A stretch of DNA of 64,000 nt from Flavobacterium supellecticarium (GCF_004801375.1 NZ_SSNZ01000001.1:62001-126000); one strand, 5' to 3'. Shown: positions 9,504 to 20,726, numbered from the stretch's first letter. Translations and numbers: made by a program. Notes: a model not told the origin generated them from the sequence alone.

Positions 9504-9983
9504 TTAAAAGTGTATTTCTAAAAAACCTTTAGGACTTTTTCGTCCATAATTATCCCGTTTTGTTTTACTGAAAAGAGTCATCCAATAGGCTTTATCGCTT
9601 TTATAAAGGAATAAATTATCGTGGTCTTGAGGGATTACGGTTAGGATATAGGCATCTACACCATATTTTTTGAGAGCCGCTTCCTTTTCAAAATTCTGTA
9701 ATTCCTTTTCAAATTCTATTTTTTTGCTAAGATCAATAAAAGTGATTAGGTCGATATCTCTTGGATTATTGATGTTTGTAGCAAAAGAGCCGTCAATCCA
9801 TTGTTTTAAAGAGGTAACTTTTAATGTTCGCTTTAGAGCGTTGGAATAGGTAACATATTTTTTAAAAATGCTTTGTCGGGTTTGGGATGAAATTCTATTA
9901 ACAAAGTGATGCTGAAAGTCTTCCAAAGATATTATAATATTGGTATCAGGGATTAAAAAGCCGCTTGGATTGAACTGTATCAT
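9504..9983 (-). CDS. Nucleotidyltransferase-like protein (DUF6932-type)
   Basis: A 159-residue protein. The stretch QWIDGSFATNINNPRDIDLI has the GS...D.D arrangement of minimal nucleotidyltransferases: GS at about residues 66-67 and the Asp pair in RDIDL. The N-terminal part resembles proteins annotated as DUF6932. The ATG at 9983 (MIQFNPSGFLIP) is chosen; an upstream in-frame ATG at 10055 would add a hydrophobic stretch unlike the family. It is followed by a 67-residue helical gene. Minimal NTases paired with small genes are often toxin-antitoxin or defence modules, but no activity can be read from sequence alone. Confidence 0.65.
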   Translation of the reverse strand: MIQFNPSGFLIPDTNIIISLEDFQHHFVNRISSQTRQSIFKKYVTYSNALKRTLKVTSLKQWIDGSFATNINNPRDIDLITFIDLSKKIEFEKELQNFEKEAALKKYGVDAYILTVIPQDHDNLFLYKSDKAYWMTLFSKTKRDNYGRKSPKGFLEIHF

Positions 9984-10116
9984 AAGGCTTATAACTAATA
10001 AGATATAATATATTGAAAATAAAAGGACCTGAAATAAAATGTCGGGTTTTGACACCGATTACGACTATAATGACATTCCGTTTTAAACCGTAATAGGGTG
10101 TTTGGAGTACTTTCAT

Positions 10117-10145
10117 ACCTGACAGGTTTGCGAAACCTGTCAGGT
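10117..10145. repeat. Intergenic palindromic repeat, copy 1
   Basis: A perfect 13-bp inverted repeat, ACCTGACAGGTTT and AAACCTGTCAGGT, around a GCG loop. It shares the GACAGGTTT/AAACCTGTC core with the palindrome at 50868-50904. No T-run follows, so it is not a classical terminator. Confidence 0.8.
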
Positions 10146-10254
10146 TTAACATCGAAAACGACTGGTATAAGGTGAAAATGTTTATGTAATCATTTGAGTA
10201 CGATTTCTTTACATTTTTTCGATCGTTTAAATTTTTCAATTTTCAAGAATTGTC

Positions 10255-10262
10255 TATTTTTG
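10255..10262 (+). promoter_or_regulatory. -7 element of guaA, almost touching the start codon
   Basis: TATTTTTG matches TAnnTTTG exactly and ends 3 bp before the guaA ATG at 10266. The expected transcription start would be at or just after the ATG, suggesting a leaderless mRNA, unless transcription starts further upstream. Confidence 0.45.
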
Positions 10263-10265
10263 CAC

Positions 10266-11795
10266 ATGCAACACAACGTACTTATTTTAGATTTCGGGTC
10301 GCAATACACACAGCTTATTGCGAGAAGAGTTCGCGAATTAAATATTTTCTGCGAAATTTTTCCTTACAATCACTTTCCGGGTGATTTATCAAGTTATAAA
10401 GCGGTTATCCTTTCCGGTAGCCCGTATTCCGTAAGATCAGAAGACGCTCCACATCCTGATTTGTCTCAAATCAGAGGTAAAATGCCGTTATTAGCCGTTT
10501 GTTACGGTGCACAATACCTGGCACATTTTAGTGGTGGAGAAGTAGCACCTTCCAATATCCGTGAATACGGACGTGCCAACCTATCTTTTGTTAAAGACGA
10601 TGAATTGTTCTTTGATGAAGTAGCATTGAACAGTCAGGTTTGGATGAGCCATAGCGATACGATTAAACAATTACCAACGAACGGTATACGCCTGGCCAGT
10701 ACCAAAGATGTGGAAAACGCAGCCTACCGTATTGATGGTGAAACAACATATGCAATTCAGTTCCACCCGGAAGTATATCACTCAACCGACGGAAAACAAA
10801 TGTTGGAAAACTTCCTGGTAAAAATTGCTGAAGTACCGCAAACGTTCACGCCAAAAGCCTTTGTAGAGGAAATCGTAGAAGAAATGCGCGAAAAAATAAA
10901 AGGTGACAAGGTTGTTTTAGGACTTTCTGGCGGTGTCGACTCAACCGTGGCAGCCGTATTGTTAAATAAAGCAATCGGCGAAAACCTATACTGTATCTTC
11001 GTGAATAACGGACTTTTACGTAAAAATGAATTCGAAAGTGTATTGGAACAATACAAAGGAATGGGATTAAATGTAAAAGGAGTAGACGCCTCGGCACGTT
11101 TTTTGAATGAATTGGCAGGAATTGAAGATCCGGAGTTAAAACGTAAAACAATCGGACGCGTGTTCATTGAAGTATTTGACGATGAAGCCCATCTGATCGA
11201 AGATGTAAAATGGCTGGCTCAGGGAACGATTTACCCGGATGTAATCGAATCGGTATCGGTTAAAGGACCATCGGCTACAATTAAATCACACCATAATGTG
11301 GGTGGTTTACCGGATTATATGAAATTACAAATCGTAGAACCACTTCGAATGTTGTTTAAAGACGAAGTGCGTAGAGTAGGTGCTACATTGGGAATCAGTC
11401 CGGATTTATTAGGAAGACACCCATTCCCGGGACCAGGTTTATCGATCCGTATTTTAGGAGATATTACACCGGAAAAAGTTCAGATTCTACAAGATGTGGA
11501 TGCGATCTTTATCGAAGGTTTAAAATCACACGGATTATATGATAAGGTATGGCAGGCGGGCGCAATACTCCTTCCTGTAAATAGCGTAGGAGTTATGGGA
11601 GACGAGCGTACCTATGAAAAAGTGGTGGCATTACGTGCGGTGGAATCAACTGATGGAATGACGGCCGACTGGGTGCATTTGCCGTATGATTTCCTAATGA
11701 AAATATCAAACGAAATTATCAATAAAGTGAAAGGGGTAAACCGGGTTGTTTACGATATCAGCTCCAAACCGCCGGCCACTATTGAATGGGAATAA
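10266..11795 (+). CDS. guaA: GMP synthase (glutamine-hydrolysing)
   Basis: A 509-residue enzyme that converts XMP to GMP with ATP and glutamine, the last step of guanine nucleotide synthesis. The N-terminal class I glutamine amidotransferase domain has the nucleophile C79 in AVCYGAQY and His/Glu in FHPEVYHS. The ATP pyrophosphatase domain has the P-loop [12 protein letters not shown] (about 217-228). The C-terminal dimerisation domain ends with the typical KPPATIEWE. The ATG at 10266 gives the canonical start [16 protein letters not shown]; the upstream ATG at 10194 is not needed. Confidence 0.97.
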   Translation: MQHNVLILDFGSQYTQLIARRVRELNIFCEIFPYNHFPGDLSSYKAVILSGSPYSVRSEDAPHPDLSQIRGKMPLLAVCYGAQYLAHFSGGEVAPSNIREYGRANLSFVKDDELFFDEVALNSQVWMSHSDTIKQLPTNGIRLASTKDVENAAYRIDGETTYAIQFHPEVYHSTDGKQMLENFLVKIAEVPQTFTPKAFVEEIVEEMREKIKGDKVVLGLSGGVDSTVAAVLLNKAIGENLYCIFVNNGLLRKNEFESVLEQYKGMGLNVKGVDASARFLNELAGIEDPELKRKTIGRVFIEVFDDEAHLIEDVKWLAQGTIYPDVIESVSVKGPSATIKSHHNVGGLPDYMKLQIVEPLRMLFKDEVRRVGATLGISPDLLGRHPFPGPGLSIRILGDITPEKVQILQDVDAIFIEGLKSHGLYDKVWQAGAILLPVNSVGVMGDERTYEKVVALRAVESTDGMTADWVHLPYDFLMKISNEIINKVKGVNRVVYDISSKPPATIEWE

Positions 11796-11812
11796 AAAGA
11801 AAAGTAAATTCT

Positions 11813-11854
11813 GAATAAGTCGTTATAAAATTCTAACTTTATAACGACTTATTC
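11813..11854. repeat. Long AT-rich inverted repeat between guaA and the LysM gene
   Basis: GAATAAGTCGTTATAAA (11813-11829) is a perfect 17-bp inverted copy of 11838-11854, around an 8-nt loop. No T-run follows on either strand, so termination is uncertain. It lies 16 bp before the downstream ATG and might instead act on that gene's mRNA. Confidence 0.7.
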
Positions 11855-11870
11855 GCGTAAAAAAAGTAGT

Positions 11871-13871
11871 ATGAAACATTTTGTAACTGTTGTAATTTCA
11901 GGATTGTTCCTGTCGAATGTTGCCTTTGCGCAAACCAAAAATTACATCGAACATAAGGTAGAAAAAGGGGAAACGGTAGTGCAGATTGCCAAGAAGTACA
12001 GTGTAACGCCTTATGATATTTATCGGATGAATCCCGATTCGCAAAACGGATTAAAGGAAAATACGAAAATACTGGTTCCGACAGGAGTCGGCAAAATGCT
12101 TGCTGCTAAAGCAGACGATAAAAAAGCACCGTTTAAAGAGGTGGTAAAAGATAAGGTCAAAGAAGCGGTTGCGACTAAAACCATCACTCATACGGTAGAA
12201 CCAAAAGAAGGGGTATACGGTATCGCAAAAAAATACGGAACCACTATTGAAGCGATTTATAAAAGCAATCCGTCTGTTGAAAAAGAAGGATTGAAAATCG
12301 GTCAGGTGTTAACGATTAACGTGCCAAAAACCGACAAAGAGCCGGTTAAAAATACGGTTCAGGAAGTGAAACAATCACTTGTATCAACCAATGGTAAAAC
12401 CTTGTACCATATAGTTGAAGCCAAAGAAACCAAATTTGGTATCGCTAAAAAATACGGACTATCGGTTTCGGAACTGGAAGACCTGAACCCGGCGATCAAA
12501 GAGAATCTGGAAATCGGATACAATCTTAGATTGAGTAAAAACGTTCCGGCGGTTCAGAAAACCATAGAAAAAGAAATCGAAAAAGTTGCTGTAAACAACA
12601 AATACATGACCTACGAGGTAAAACCAAAGGAAACCATGTACCGTTTGACAAAATCGTCCGGTTTATCGGAAGAACAGCTTATCGCATTAAATCCGGAATT
12701 AAAAGATGGTGTTAAAGCCGGAATGCAGCTGAAAATGCCGAATACATCCAAATTTGACGACGTTAAAGCTAATAAAGTATCGGTTGATATCGTAAAAACG
12801 CTGAAAAAAGACAACGAAAAAGAGTTGGTATTGTTTATGCCGTTTAATCTGGATCGTATTGCATCCGACTCGGTTCGTACCACTCAGGAACGCTTGCGTT
12901 CGGATAAATTCCTGAACATGACACTGGATTTTTATGCCGGTGCTTTAATAGCGATCGACTCAGCGCGTGCGTTGGGATTACCGGTTAAGGTTCGAATTTT
13001 TGATTCGAAAGAAACAAAAAACAACTCGGCTGTTGCGGCAGTTATCGATAAAAACAATTTTTCGAATACCGATGCCGTTATCGGTCCATTTTTCCAGTCG
13101 AATGTGGAAAATACCGCAAGCTTGTTAAGTCAGTACAATACACCGGTGATTTCGCCATTGTCGAATGAAAAAGGAAAACCCTATTCGAATCTTTTTCAAT
13201 CGATGCCGAATTCAGATGATGTAAAACGCAAGATGTTCGACTATATGCAATCTAAAAACGGAAACATTATTGCGATTGTCGATCCGAAAAAAGGTTCTTC
13301 ACGACAATTTCTAAAAGAAAATTACCCATCGGTACGATTGGCAGAATTAAACGAAAAAGGTGCTGTGACATTGGAAAACATCAAAAGTTTGATGGAAGCC
13401 GATAAAGTGAATTTTGTGATTCTGGAAACCGAAAGCAAAACACTGGTGTTGAATTCACTGAATATTTTGGTAAGTGCTTTGTCGCAATTCCAGGTACAAT
13501 TGGTAACGCTGGAGAAAAACGAAACTCTGGATTTTGATGAAATTCCGTTGAGTCGTTTAACGAAACTACGCTTATTGTATCCGTCGGTAACCAAAGATAA
13601 CGAAACACCGGAGGCTTTGGTTTTTGCCAATACCTTTAAAAAGAAAAACAATATTTTCCCGAACCGTTTTGCAACCCGTGGTTTCGATGTAACGTTCGAT
13701 GTAATTGTGCGTATGTTCCAGGAAAACGGATTTAAAGAATCGGTAAATGAAAATGCTTCCGAACAGGTGGAAAATAAATTTGACTATACCAGTTTGGGTG
13801 GTGGTTACTACAATACCGGTGTGTATATTATGAATTATAATGACGATTTAACTGTTAAAGAAGCAAAATAA
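11871..13871 (+). CDS. LysM repeat protein fused to a periplasmic-binding-protein-like domain
   Basis: A 666-residue secreted protein with signal peptide (about 1-20, ending NVAFAQ). Four LysM units follow at about 24-70, 103-148, 177-221 and 243-288; these bind peptidoglycan glycans. Residues about 318-660 look like a type 1 periplasmic-binding fold of the amino-acid ABC receptor kind (IGPFFQSNVENTASLLSQYN is in the region that lines the ligand cleft). No transporter genes are nearby, so a role as a cell-wall-anchored sensor or assembly factor is more likely than solute uptake. Its stop codon overlaps the next ATG by one base (TAATG). Confidence 0.85.
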   Translation: MKHFVTVVISGLFLSNVAFAQTKNYIEHKVEKGETVVQIAKKYSVTPYDIYRMNPDSQNGLKENTKILVPTGVGKMLAAKADDKKAPFKEVVKDKVKEAVATKTITHTVEPKEGVYGIAKKYGTTIEAIYKSNPSVEKEGLKIGQVLTINVPKTDKEPVKNTVQEVKQSLVSTNGKTLYHIVEAKETKFGIAKKYGLSVSELEDLNPAIKENLEIGYNLRLSKNVPAVQKTIEKEIEKVAVNNKYMTYEVKPKETMYRLTKSSGLSEEQLIALNPELKDGVKAGMQLKMPNTSKFDDVKANKVSVDIVKTLKKDNEKELVLFMPFNLDRIASDSVRTTQERLRSDKFLNMTLDFYAGALIAIDSARALGLPVKVRIFDSKETKNNSAVAAVIDKNNFSNTDAVIGPFFQSNVENTASLLSQYNTPVISPLSNEKGKPYSNLFQSMPNSDDVKRKMFDYMQSKNGNIIAIVDPKKGSSRQFLKENYPSVRLAELNEKGAVTLENIKSLMEADKVNFVILETESKTLVLNSLNILVSALSQFQVQLVTLEKNETLDFDEIPLSRLTKLRLLYPSVTKDNETPEALVFANTFKKKNNIFPNRFATRGFDVTFDVIVRMFQENGFKESVNENASEQVENKFDYTSLGGGYYNTGVYIMNYNDDLTVKEAK

Positions 13872-14272
13872 TGACCTCAAAAGTAACCTATCTGGGCGAT
13901 TTAAGAACATCGTCTATCCATTTACAATCCGGAAGTGAAATTATTTCCGATGCGCCGGTAGATAACAACGGAAAAGGGGAAGCGTTCTCGCCAACCGATA
14001 CAGTAGCCAATGCTTTGGCAAGTTGTATGTTTACCGTAATGGGAATTAAAGCTCGTTCTATGGATGTGGATTTTTCCGGATCGACGGCCGAAGTAACCAA
14101 AATCATGCAAGCGGAACCGCGTAAAATTTCAGAAATCCAGGTGATTTTCCATATGGATATCGAAGCCGATGCTAAAACCAGAACAATTTTGGAAAGAACC
14201 GCATTAACCTGTCCGGTGTATTTGAGTTTAAACCCGGATATCAAAAAAGTGATAACCTTTAACTGGAAATAA
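13871..14272 (+). CDS. OsmC family protein
   Basis: A 133-residue OsmC/Ohr-fold protein. The two cysteines expected of a peroxidase of this family are present: one in LASCMFTVMG (about residue 52) and one in TALTCPVYLSL (about 115). Members reduce organic or lipid hydroperoxides; the substrate is not known here. Translation is probably coupled to the LysM gene before it and the DUF805 gene after it, since both junctions are TAATG overlaps of one base. Confidence 0.88.
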   Translation: MTSKVTYLGDLRTSSIHLQSGSEIISDAPVDNNGKGEAFSPTDTVANALASCMFTVMGIKARSMDVDFSGSTAEVTKIMQAEPRKISEIQVIFHMDIEADAKTRTILERTALTCPVYLSLNPDIKKVITFNWK

Positions 14273-14712
14273 TGATAAAAAAAGAACAGGATTACAACAT
14301 GTTAGACTGGTGGAAAAAAGTAATGATCGATAATTATGCTACCTTTTCCGGTCGTGCCAGACGTTCTGAATATTGGTATTTTATGTTGTTTCACATTGTC
14401 ATTATGTTTTCATTGTGGATGGGACTTTTCATTGCTATCGGTATTGGATCTTGGGAGATCGGTATGTTAAGTGTTGCTCTTTTGGGCTTGTATATTTTAG
14501 CGACGTTTCTTCCATCGCTGGCGGTTACAGCGAGAAGACTACATGATGTGAATAAAAGTGGATGGATGTATCTGATTAGTTTGATTCCGTTTGGATCGTT
14601 TGTGCTGTTATATTATATGGTATTGGACGGTGATCGCGGAAGAAACGATTATGGGGAAGACCCGAAAATGCCGGTTGGAAGAAGTTCAATTTCTCAAATT
14701 GGAAGGGAATAA
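14272..14712 (+). CDS. DUF805 family membrane protein
   Basis: A 146-residue inner-membrane protein with about four helices and the family signature YATFSGRARRSEYWYF near the N-terminus. A second conserved region RRLHDVNKSGWMYLI lies before the last helix pair. Function unknown. The start at 14272 is supported by the TAATG overlap with the OsmC gene; an internal ATG at 14299 (MLDWWKKV) is an alternative. Its own stop overlaps the next ATG by one base. Confidence 0.85.
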   Translation: MIKKEQDYNMLDWWKKVMIDNYATFSGRARRSEYWYFMLFHIVIMFSLWMGLFIAIGIGSWEIGMLSVALLGLYILATFLPSLAVTARRLHDVNKSGWMYLISLIPFGSFVLLYYMVLDGDRGRNDYGEDPKMPVGRSSISQIGRE

Positions 14713-14948
14713 TGTTTCCGGATAAACAAAAAGAACTACTAATAAAATTAGCGCATACCAAAATGCCCTTTGGAAAATACGAAGGGCGTTTTCTTATCGA
14801 CCTACCCGAATACTATGTCGTATGGTATCACAATAAAGGTTTTCCAAAAGGACAACTGGGCGAACAACTACAGTTGGTATACGAATTAAAATTAAACGGA
14901 CTGGAAGAATTGGTGCGAAACATCAAAAGGAATTTCCCAAAACCGTAA
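14712..14948 (+). CDS. DUF3820 family small protein
   Basis: A 78-residue soluble protein with the DUF3820 pattern: MPFGKYEGRFLIDLPEYYVVW, then FPKGQLGEQL. The family includes a quorum-regulated virulence factor of Pseudomonas, but its molecular role is unknown. It is the last of four genes linked by TAATG overlaps and starts one base inside the DUF805 stop codon. Confidence 0.85.
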   Translation: MFPDKQKELLIKLAHTKMPFGKYEGRFLIDLPEYYVVWYHNKGFPKGQLGEQLQLVYELKLNGLEELVRNIKRNFPKP

Positions 14949-15002
14949 CCGATTTATTAACGAATAATTGTCAGGGTACCGTTATTAATTCTCAATTTAT
15001 AA

Positions 15003-16667
<1,665 letters not shown>

Positions 16668-16698
16668 AAAAGCAACACCGTAAATAGTAAACATTAGA

Positions 16699-18594
16699 AT
16701 GGAAGAAAAGAAATTAGACGCAAAATCTATTGTAGGATTTGTTTTGATTGCCGGATTGATGATCTGGATGATGTTTAACAACATCGAAAAAGAGAAAAAA
16801 TCCATGGCTGCTGACGCTGAAAAAGCGAAAACCGAAAAAGTGGAAAAAGCCCGTGAAGCTGCGGTTAGCAAAGTAATAGCGGATACCACAAAAACCGATT
16901 CACTTCGCGTAAAAGCGTTACAGGGATCCTTAGGTGCTTTTGCCTATAGCGCGTCATTGCCGTCGGCTAAAGAAAACGTTACGGAAGTATCCAATGGCGT
17001 TTTAACGTTAAAAATTGCGAACAAAGGTGGTTATATTACCGAAGCAACTATTAACGGTTTTGAGCAATTCAGTAAAGATTCTAAAAAACAGGTGGCTTTG
17101 ATTCAGCAAAACAATGCTAACCTGAACTTACAAATCCATACGCAGGACAATCGTATTTTAAATACGAAAGACCTATATTTCGAACCAACCGTTACCAAAG
17201 AAGGCGCTAACGATGTTGTAACCATGCGTTTAAAAGCAGGTGCGAATCAATTCCTGGAATACCGTTATGTATTAAAACCAAAAGAATACATGATGGATTT
17301 TGCGATCCGTTCGCAAGGATTGAGCTCGGTAGTGAACACAGCCAAACCATTGGATATGGAATGGCAGTTAAAATCGTTCCGTAACGAGAAAAGTGTAAGC
17401 TATGAAAACCGTTATACCGATTTGGTATACGAATACGAAAACGGAAAAGACAACTCACTAAGTGCGGCCAGTAAACTGGACGAAAAATCGGCTGAAGCGG
17501 TAACGTATGTAGCCTTTAAACAACACTTCTTTACGTCGATTTTATTAACCGATACTCCGTTTAAAACGGCACAGTTAAAATCGGAAAATCTGGTTCACGA
17601 TGAAAAAATCGATACGGTTTATACCAAAAACTTTGTAGCAAAATTGCCGTTGGAATTTAAAAACGGCGAATTAAACTATAATATGAACTGGTATTATGGT
17701 CCGTCGGATTATAATATTTTAAATTCATACAATAAGAATTTAGACGAAATCATGCCTTTGGGATGGGGAATCTTCGGTTGGATTAACCGTTATGTATTTA
17801 TCCCGGTTTACAATGTGTTGAGCGATTATATTCCACACGGAATTGCGATTATTATCTTTACGATTTTAGTGCGTTTGGTGATGTCACCGGTAACATATAA
17901 ATCGTACCTGTCGCAAGCGAAAATGAAAGTATTGCGTCCGGAAATTGCCGAATTAAACGAAAAATACGGTAAAGATCCGATGAAAAAACAACAGGAAACG
18001 ATGAAACTGTACAATAAAGCAGGCGTAAACCCGATGGCGGGTTGTTTGCCGGCGCTGATGCAGATTCCGGTTTTCTACGCCCTCTTTCAGTTCTTCCCAT
18101 CTTATTTTGACTTAAGACAGAAGAGTTTCCTTTGGGCAGATGACTTATCATCATACGATTCGGTATTACATTTACCATTCTATATTCCATTCTATGGAAA
18201 CCACGTGAGTTTATTCCCGATTTTGGCTTCAGTTGCGATTTTCTTCTATATGAAAATGACAACCGGCGATCAGGCAATGAGTACACCGCCACAGGAAGGA
18301 ATGCCGGATATGAGCAAAATCATGAAAATCATGATCTATGTTTCACCTATCATGATGTTGTTCTTCTTTAATAACTATGCCTCTGGTTTGAGTTTGTACT
18401 ATTTTATTTCAAACACCATCACAATTGGTATTATGTTGGTTATCAAGAATTACATTGTTAACGAAGAAAAGATCCATGCTCAGATTCAGGAAAATAAGAC
18501 GAAACCTCAGAAACAGAGTAAGTTTCAACGAAAAATGCAGGAAATGATGGAGCAGGCCGAGGCACAGAAAAATGCCAAGGGTAACAAAAAATAA
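16699..18594 (+). CDS. yidC: Membrane protein insertase YidC
   Basis: A 631-residue inner-membrane insertase. It has an N-terminal transmembrane helix (about 10-25), a large periplasmic P1 domain (to about 350), and the conserved Oxa1 core from about 375 (IAIIIFTILVRLVMSPVT, then the NPMAGCLPALMQIPVFYALF loop and helices). The C-terminal tail is rich in Lys/Gln, suited to ribosome binding. It inserts membrane proteins with or without SecYEG. The gene follows pyrG and ends at a terminator. Confidence 0.96.
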   Translation: MEEKKLDAKSIVGFVLIAGLMIWMMFNNIEKEKKSMAADAEKAKTEKVEKAREAAVSKVIADTTKTDSLRVKALQGSLGAFAYSASLPSAKENVTEVSNGVLTLKIANKGGYITEATINGFEQFSKDSKKQVALIQQNNANLNLQIHTQDNRILNTKDLYFEPTVTKEGANDVVTMRLKAGANQFLEYRYVLKPKEYMMDFAIRSQGLSSVVNTAKPLDMEWQLKSFRNEKSVSYENRYTDLVYEYENGKDNSLSAASKLDEKSAEAVTYVAFKQHFFTSILLTDTPFKTAQLKSENLVHDEKIDTVYTKNFVAKLPLEFKNGELNYNMNWYYGPSDYNILNSYNKNLDEIMPLGWGIFGWINRYVFIPVYNVLSDYIPHGIAIIIFTILVRLVMSPVTYKSYLSQAKMKVLRPEIAELNEKYGKDPMKKQQETMKLYNKAGVNPMAGCLPALMQIPVFYALFQFFPSYFDLRQKSFLWADDLSSYDSVLHLPFYIPFYGNHVSLFPILASVAIFFYMKMTTGDQAMSTPPQEGMPDMSKIMKIMIYVSPIMMLFFFNNYASGLSLYYFISNTITIGIMLVIKNYIVNEEKIHAQIQENKTKPQKQSKFQRKMQEMMEQAEAQKNAKGNKK

Positions 18595-18595
18595 G

Positions 18596-18623
18596 AAAAG
18601 CATCCATCATGGATGCTTTTTTT
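18596..18623 (+). terminator. Terminator after yidC
   Basis: AAAAGCATCCA pairs with TGGATGCTTTT around a TCA loop, and the T-run extends to seven. Confidence 0.85.
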
Positions 18624-18685
18624 GTACAATCTTTTGATAAATTAGCGAACCGACTTTATAAAATTATTTTCAGAATTATACGTTT

Positions 18686-18693
18686 TAATTTTG
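18686..18693 (+). promoter_or_regulatory. -7 element of the MORN-like gene
   Basis: TAATTTTG is an exact TAnnTTTG match ending 15 bp before the ATG at 18709. It argues against the upstream in-frame TTG at 18691, which lies in this box. Confidence 0.6.
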
Positions 18694-18708
18694 GATAAGC
18701 CCAATACT

Positions 18709-19455
18709 ATGAAAACAACATTTTTAACGCTATGCTCTTTATTCTCTGCTGTAGCTTTCGCACAGGAAATCAATAAAACCGACGATAAAGGTCAACGTCA
18801 CGGATTGTGGAAAGGTATTTATGAAGATACTAAGTACCCGCGCTATGAAGGAACATTTGATCATGGTAAAGAAACAGGTGTTTTTAAATATTTCGACAAC
18901 ACCAAAGCAGGTCCGGTTATTGGGACTCGTGATTTTTCAGCCAACGATGGGTCTAATTACAGTATTTTTTTCGATCAGAAAGGAAATAAGGTAAGCGAAG
19001 GGAAAATTGTCAACAAAGAACACGAAGGCGAATGGAAGATTTATCACAAAGGGGGGAAACCGGTGATGACACTGGAGTATTATAAAAATGGAAAATTAGA
19101 CGGTATACGAAAAACTTTCTACCCAAATGGTGCGATTGCCGAAGAAGTAACCTATGTGAACGGCGTAAAGCAAGGGATTTATAAAAAGTATTCCGATAAA
19201 GGGGTGGTGATTGAAGAAACGGGTTATTTTAATGATCAATTCGACGGACCGTCCATCTATCGCAATGCGGCCAACGAGGTAACCGTTCGCGGTCAGTTTA
19301 AAAATGGTAAAAAATCCGGAATCTGGAAATTCTACGAAAAAAATAAACTGGTTAAGGAAGTCAATGCGAAAAAGGTAAACGATATGACGTTTAAAATGGT
19401 TACCGATTCGGACGGAAAGAAGAAACCAACCGAATTAAAAAGCAAAACCGAATAA
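18709..19455 (+). CDS. MORN-type repeat secreted protein (YwqK-like)
   Basis: A 248-residue protein with a signal peptide (about 1-18, ending AVAFAQ). The rest consists of short repeats of the type YxNGxxxGxxxxY (for example EYYKNGKLDGIRKTFYPNG), as in YwqK/MORN proteins that form an elongated beta sheet. The family is often labelled as antitoxin because of YwqK, but there is no toxin gene here and the protein is exported, so that label is not supported. Role unknown. mnmA follows 58 bp downstream behind its own -7 box. Confidence 0.8.
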   Translation: MKTTFLTLCSLFSAVAFAQEINKTDDKGQRHGLWKGIYEDTKYPRYEGTFDHGKETGVFKYFDNTKAGPVIGTRDFSANDGSNYSIFFDQKGNKVSEGKIVNKEHEGEWKIYHKGGKPVMTLEYYKNGKLDGIRKTFYPNGAIAEEVTYVNGVKQGIYKKYSDKGVVIEETGYFNDQFDGPSIYRNAANEVTVRGQFKNGKKSGIWKFYEKNKLVKEVNAKKVNDMTFKMVTDSDGKKKPTELKSKTE

Positions 19456-19460
19456 TATTG

Positions 19461-19468
19461 TACTTTTG
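19461..19468 (+). promoter_or_regulatory. -7 element of mnmA
   Basis: TACTTTTG is an exact TAnnTTTG match 45 bp before the mnmA start. Confidence 0.5.
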
Positions 19469-19498
19469 CTGAAAATAACTGAAAATCAATATAAAAAG

Positions 19499-19504
19499 AA
19501 GGAG
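19499..19504 (+). promoter_or_regulatory. Strong Shine-Dalgarno sequence of mnmA
   Basis: AAGGAG lies 9 bp before the ATG at 19514. Most genes in this window have no such sequence, so mnmA stands out. Confidence 0.6.
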
Positions 19505-19513
19505 AATAAATAA

Positions 19514-20701
19514 ATGAAACGAGTAGTCGTAGGACTTTCCGGTGGTGTGGATTCGAGTGTGGCAGCCTATCTTTTACAAGAGCAGGGCTATGAAGTGATT
19601 GGCCTTTTTATGAAAAACTGGCACGACGATTCGGTAACAATATCGAACGAATGCCCATGGCTGGAAGATAGTAATGATGCGCTTTTAGTAGCCGAAAAAT
19701 TAGGAATTCCTTTTCAGACAGTCGATCTGAGTGAACAATATAAAGAACGTATCGTAGACTATATGTTTAACGAATACGAAAAGGGGAGAACCCCAAATCC
19801 GGATGTACTTTGCAACCGCGAAATCAAGTTTGATGTCTTTATGAAAATTGCGTTAAGTCTTGGTGCCGATTATGTGGCTACCGGACATTATTGTCGTAAA
19901 GGAATCCTTGAAAAAGACGGAGAAGAAGTATATCAACTGCTGGCGGGTGTCGATGGGAATAAAGACCAGTCGTATTTCCTGTGTCAGTTATCGCAGGAGC
20001 AACTGGCTAAATCCTTGTTTCCTATCGGAGAATTAACCAAACCGCAGGTACGCGAAATTGCAGCGCGCATGGAATTGGTTACGGCTGAAAAGAAAGATTC
20101 ACAAGGACTTTGTTTTATCGGAAAAGTACGCCTACCGGAGTTTTTACAACAACAATTACAACCGAAAGAAGGATTAATTTTTGAAGTGGATGCCGATAGT
20201 CCGGTGTACCATCAGGAACAACCAACATTCGCTTCGCAGGAAGAAGAATTGGCCTATTTATCTAAAAATATAGCCTATACACCCGAATTGGGGAAAGTGG
20301 TTGGAAAACACCAGGGCGCGCACTATTTTACAATCGGTCAGCGTAAAGGTTTGAATGTTGGCGGTACAAAAGAACCGTTGTTTATCATTGCTACCGATGT
20401 TACGTCGAATACGATTTATACCGGTCAGGGGAACAACCATCCCGGTTTGTTTAAAAAAGCCTTGTTTATCCAACAACCGGAAGTGCACTGGATTCGTGAG
20501 GATTTGAAATTAAAAGCCGGTGAAAAAATGGAAGTGATGGCGCGTATCCGCTACCGTCAACCATTACAAAAAGCAACCTTATTCCAATTTGAAGACGGAA
20601 TGTATGTCCTTTTCGAAGAGCCACAATCGGCCATAACAGAGGGGCAATTTGTCTCCTGGCATATTGGAGAAGAATTAGTTGGTTCGGGAGTAATTTCTTA
20701 A
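19514..20701 (+). CDS. mnmA: tRNA-specific 2-thiouridylase
   Basis: A 395-residue enzyme that adds sulfur to U34 of Lys, Glu and Gln tRNAs. The ATP pyrophosphatase motif SGGVDSS is at residues 9-15. The two catalytic cysteines are C100 in [13 protein letters not shown] and C200 in SQGLCFIG. The central and C-terminal tRNA-binding barrel ([15 protein letters not shown]) are present. A strong Shine-Dalgarno sequence fixes the start. A subtilisin gene begins 25 bp downstream. Confidence 0.95.
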   Translation: MKRVVVGLSGGVDSSVAAYLLQEQGYEVIGLFMKNWHDDSVTISNECPWLEDSNDALLVAEKLGIPFQTVDLSEQYKERIVDYMFNEYEKGRTPNPDVLCNREIKFDVFMKIALSLGADYVATGHYCRKGILEKDGEEVYQLLAGVDGNKDQSYFLCQLSQEQLAKSLFPIGELTKPQVREIAARMELVTAEKKDSQGLCFIGKVRLPEFLQQQLQPKEGLIFEVDADSPVYHQEQPTFASQEEELAYLSKNIAYTPELGKVVGKHQGAHYFTIGQRKGLNVGGTKEPLFIIATDVTSNTIYTGQGNNHPGLFKKALFIQQPEVHWIREDLKLKAGEKMEVMARIRYRQPLQKATLFQFEDGMYVLFEEPQSAITEGQFVSWHIGEELVGSGVIS

Positions 20702-20726
20702 ATTGCGTTTTCAAATCCCCGAAAAC

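Noticed and set aside
9946..10239. 97-codon minus-strand frame over the palindromic repeat
   Set aside because: It overlaps the nucleotidyltransferase-like gene, reads through the palindrome and resembles no protein family.
11940..12740. Tandem DNA repeat in the LysM gene
   Set aside because: The similarity is at protein level only (four diverged LysM units); the DNA is not repeated.
18709..19455. YwqK-type antitoxin label for the MORN-like protein
   Set aside because: The protein has a signal peptide and no toxin gene is adjacent; the label comes from distant repeat similarity.
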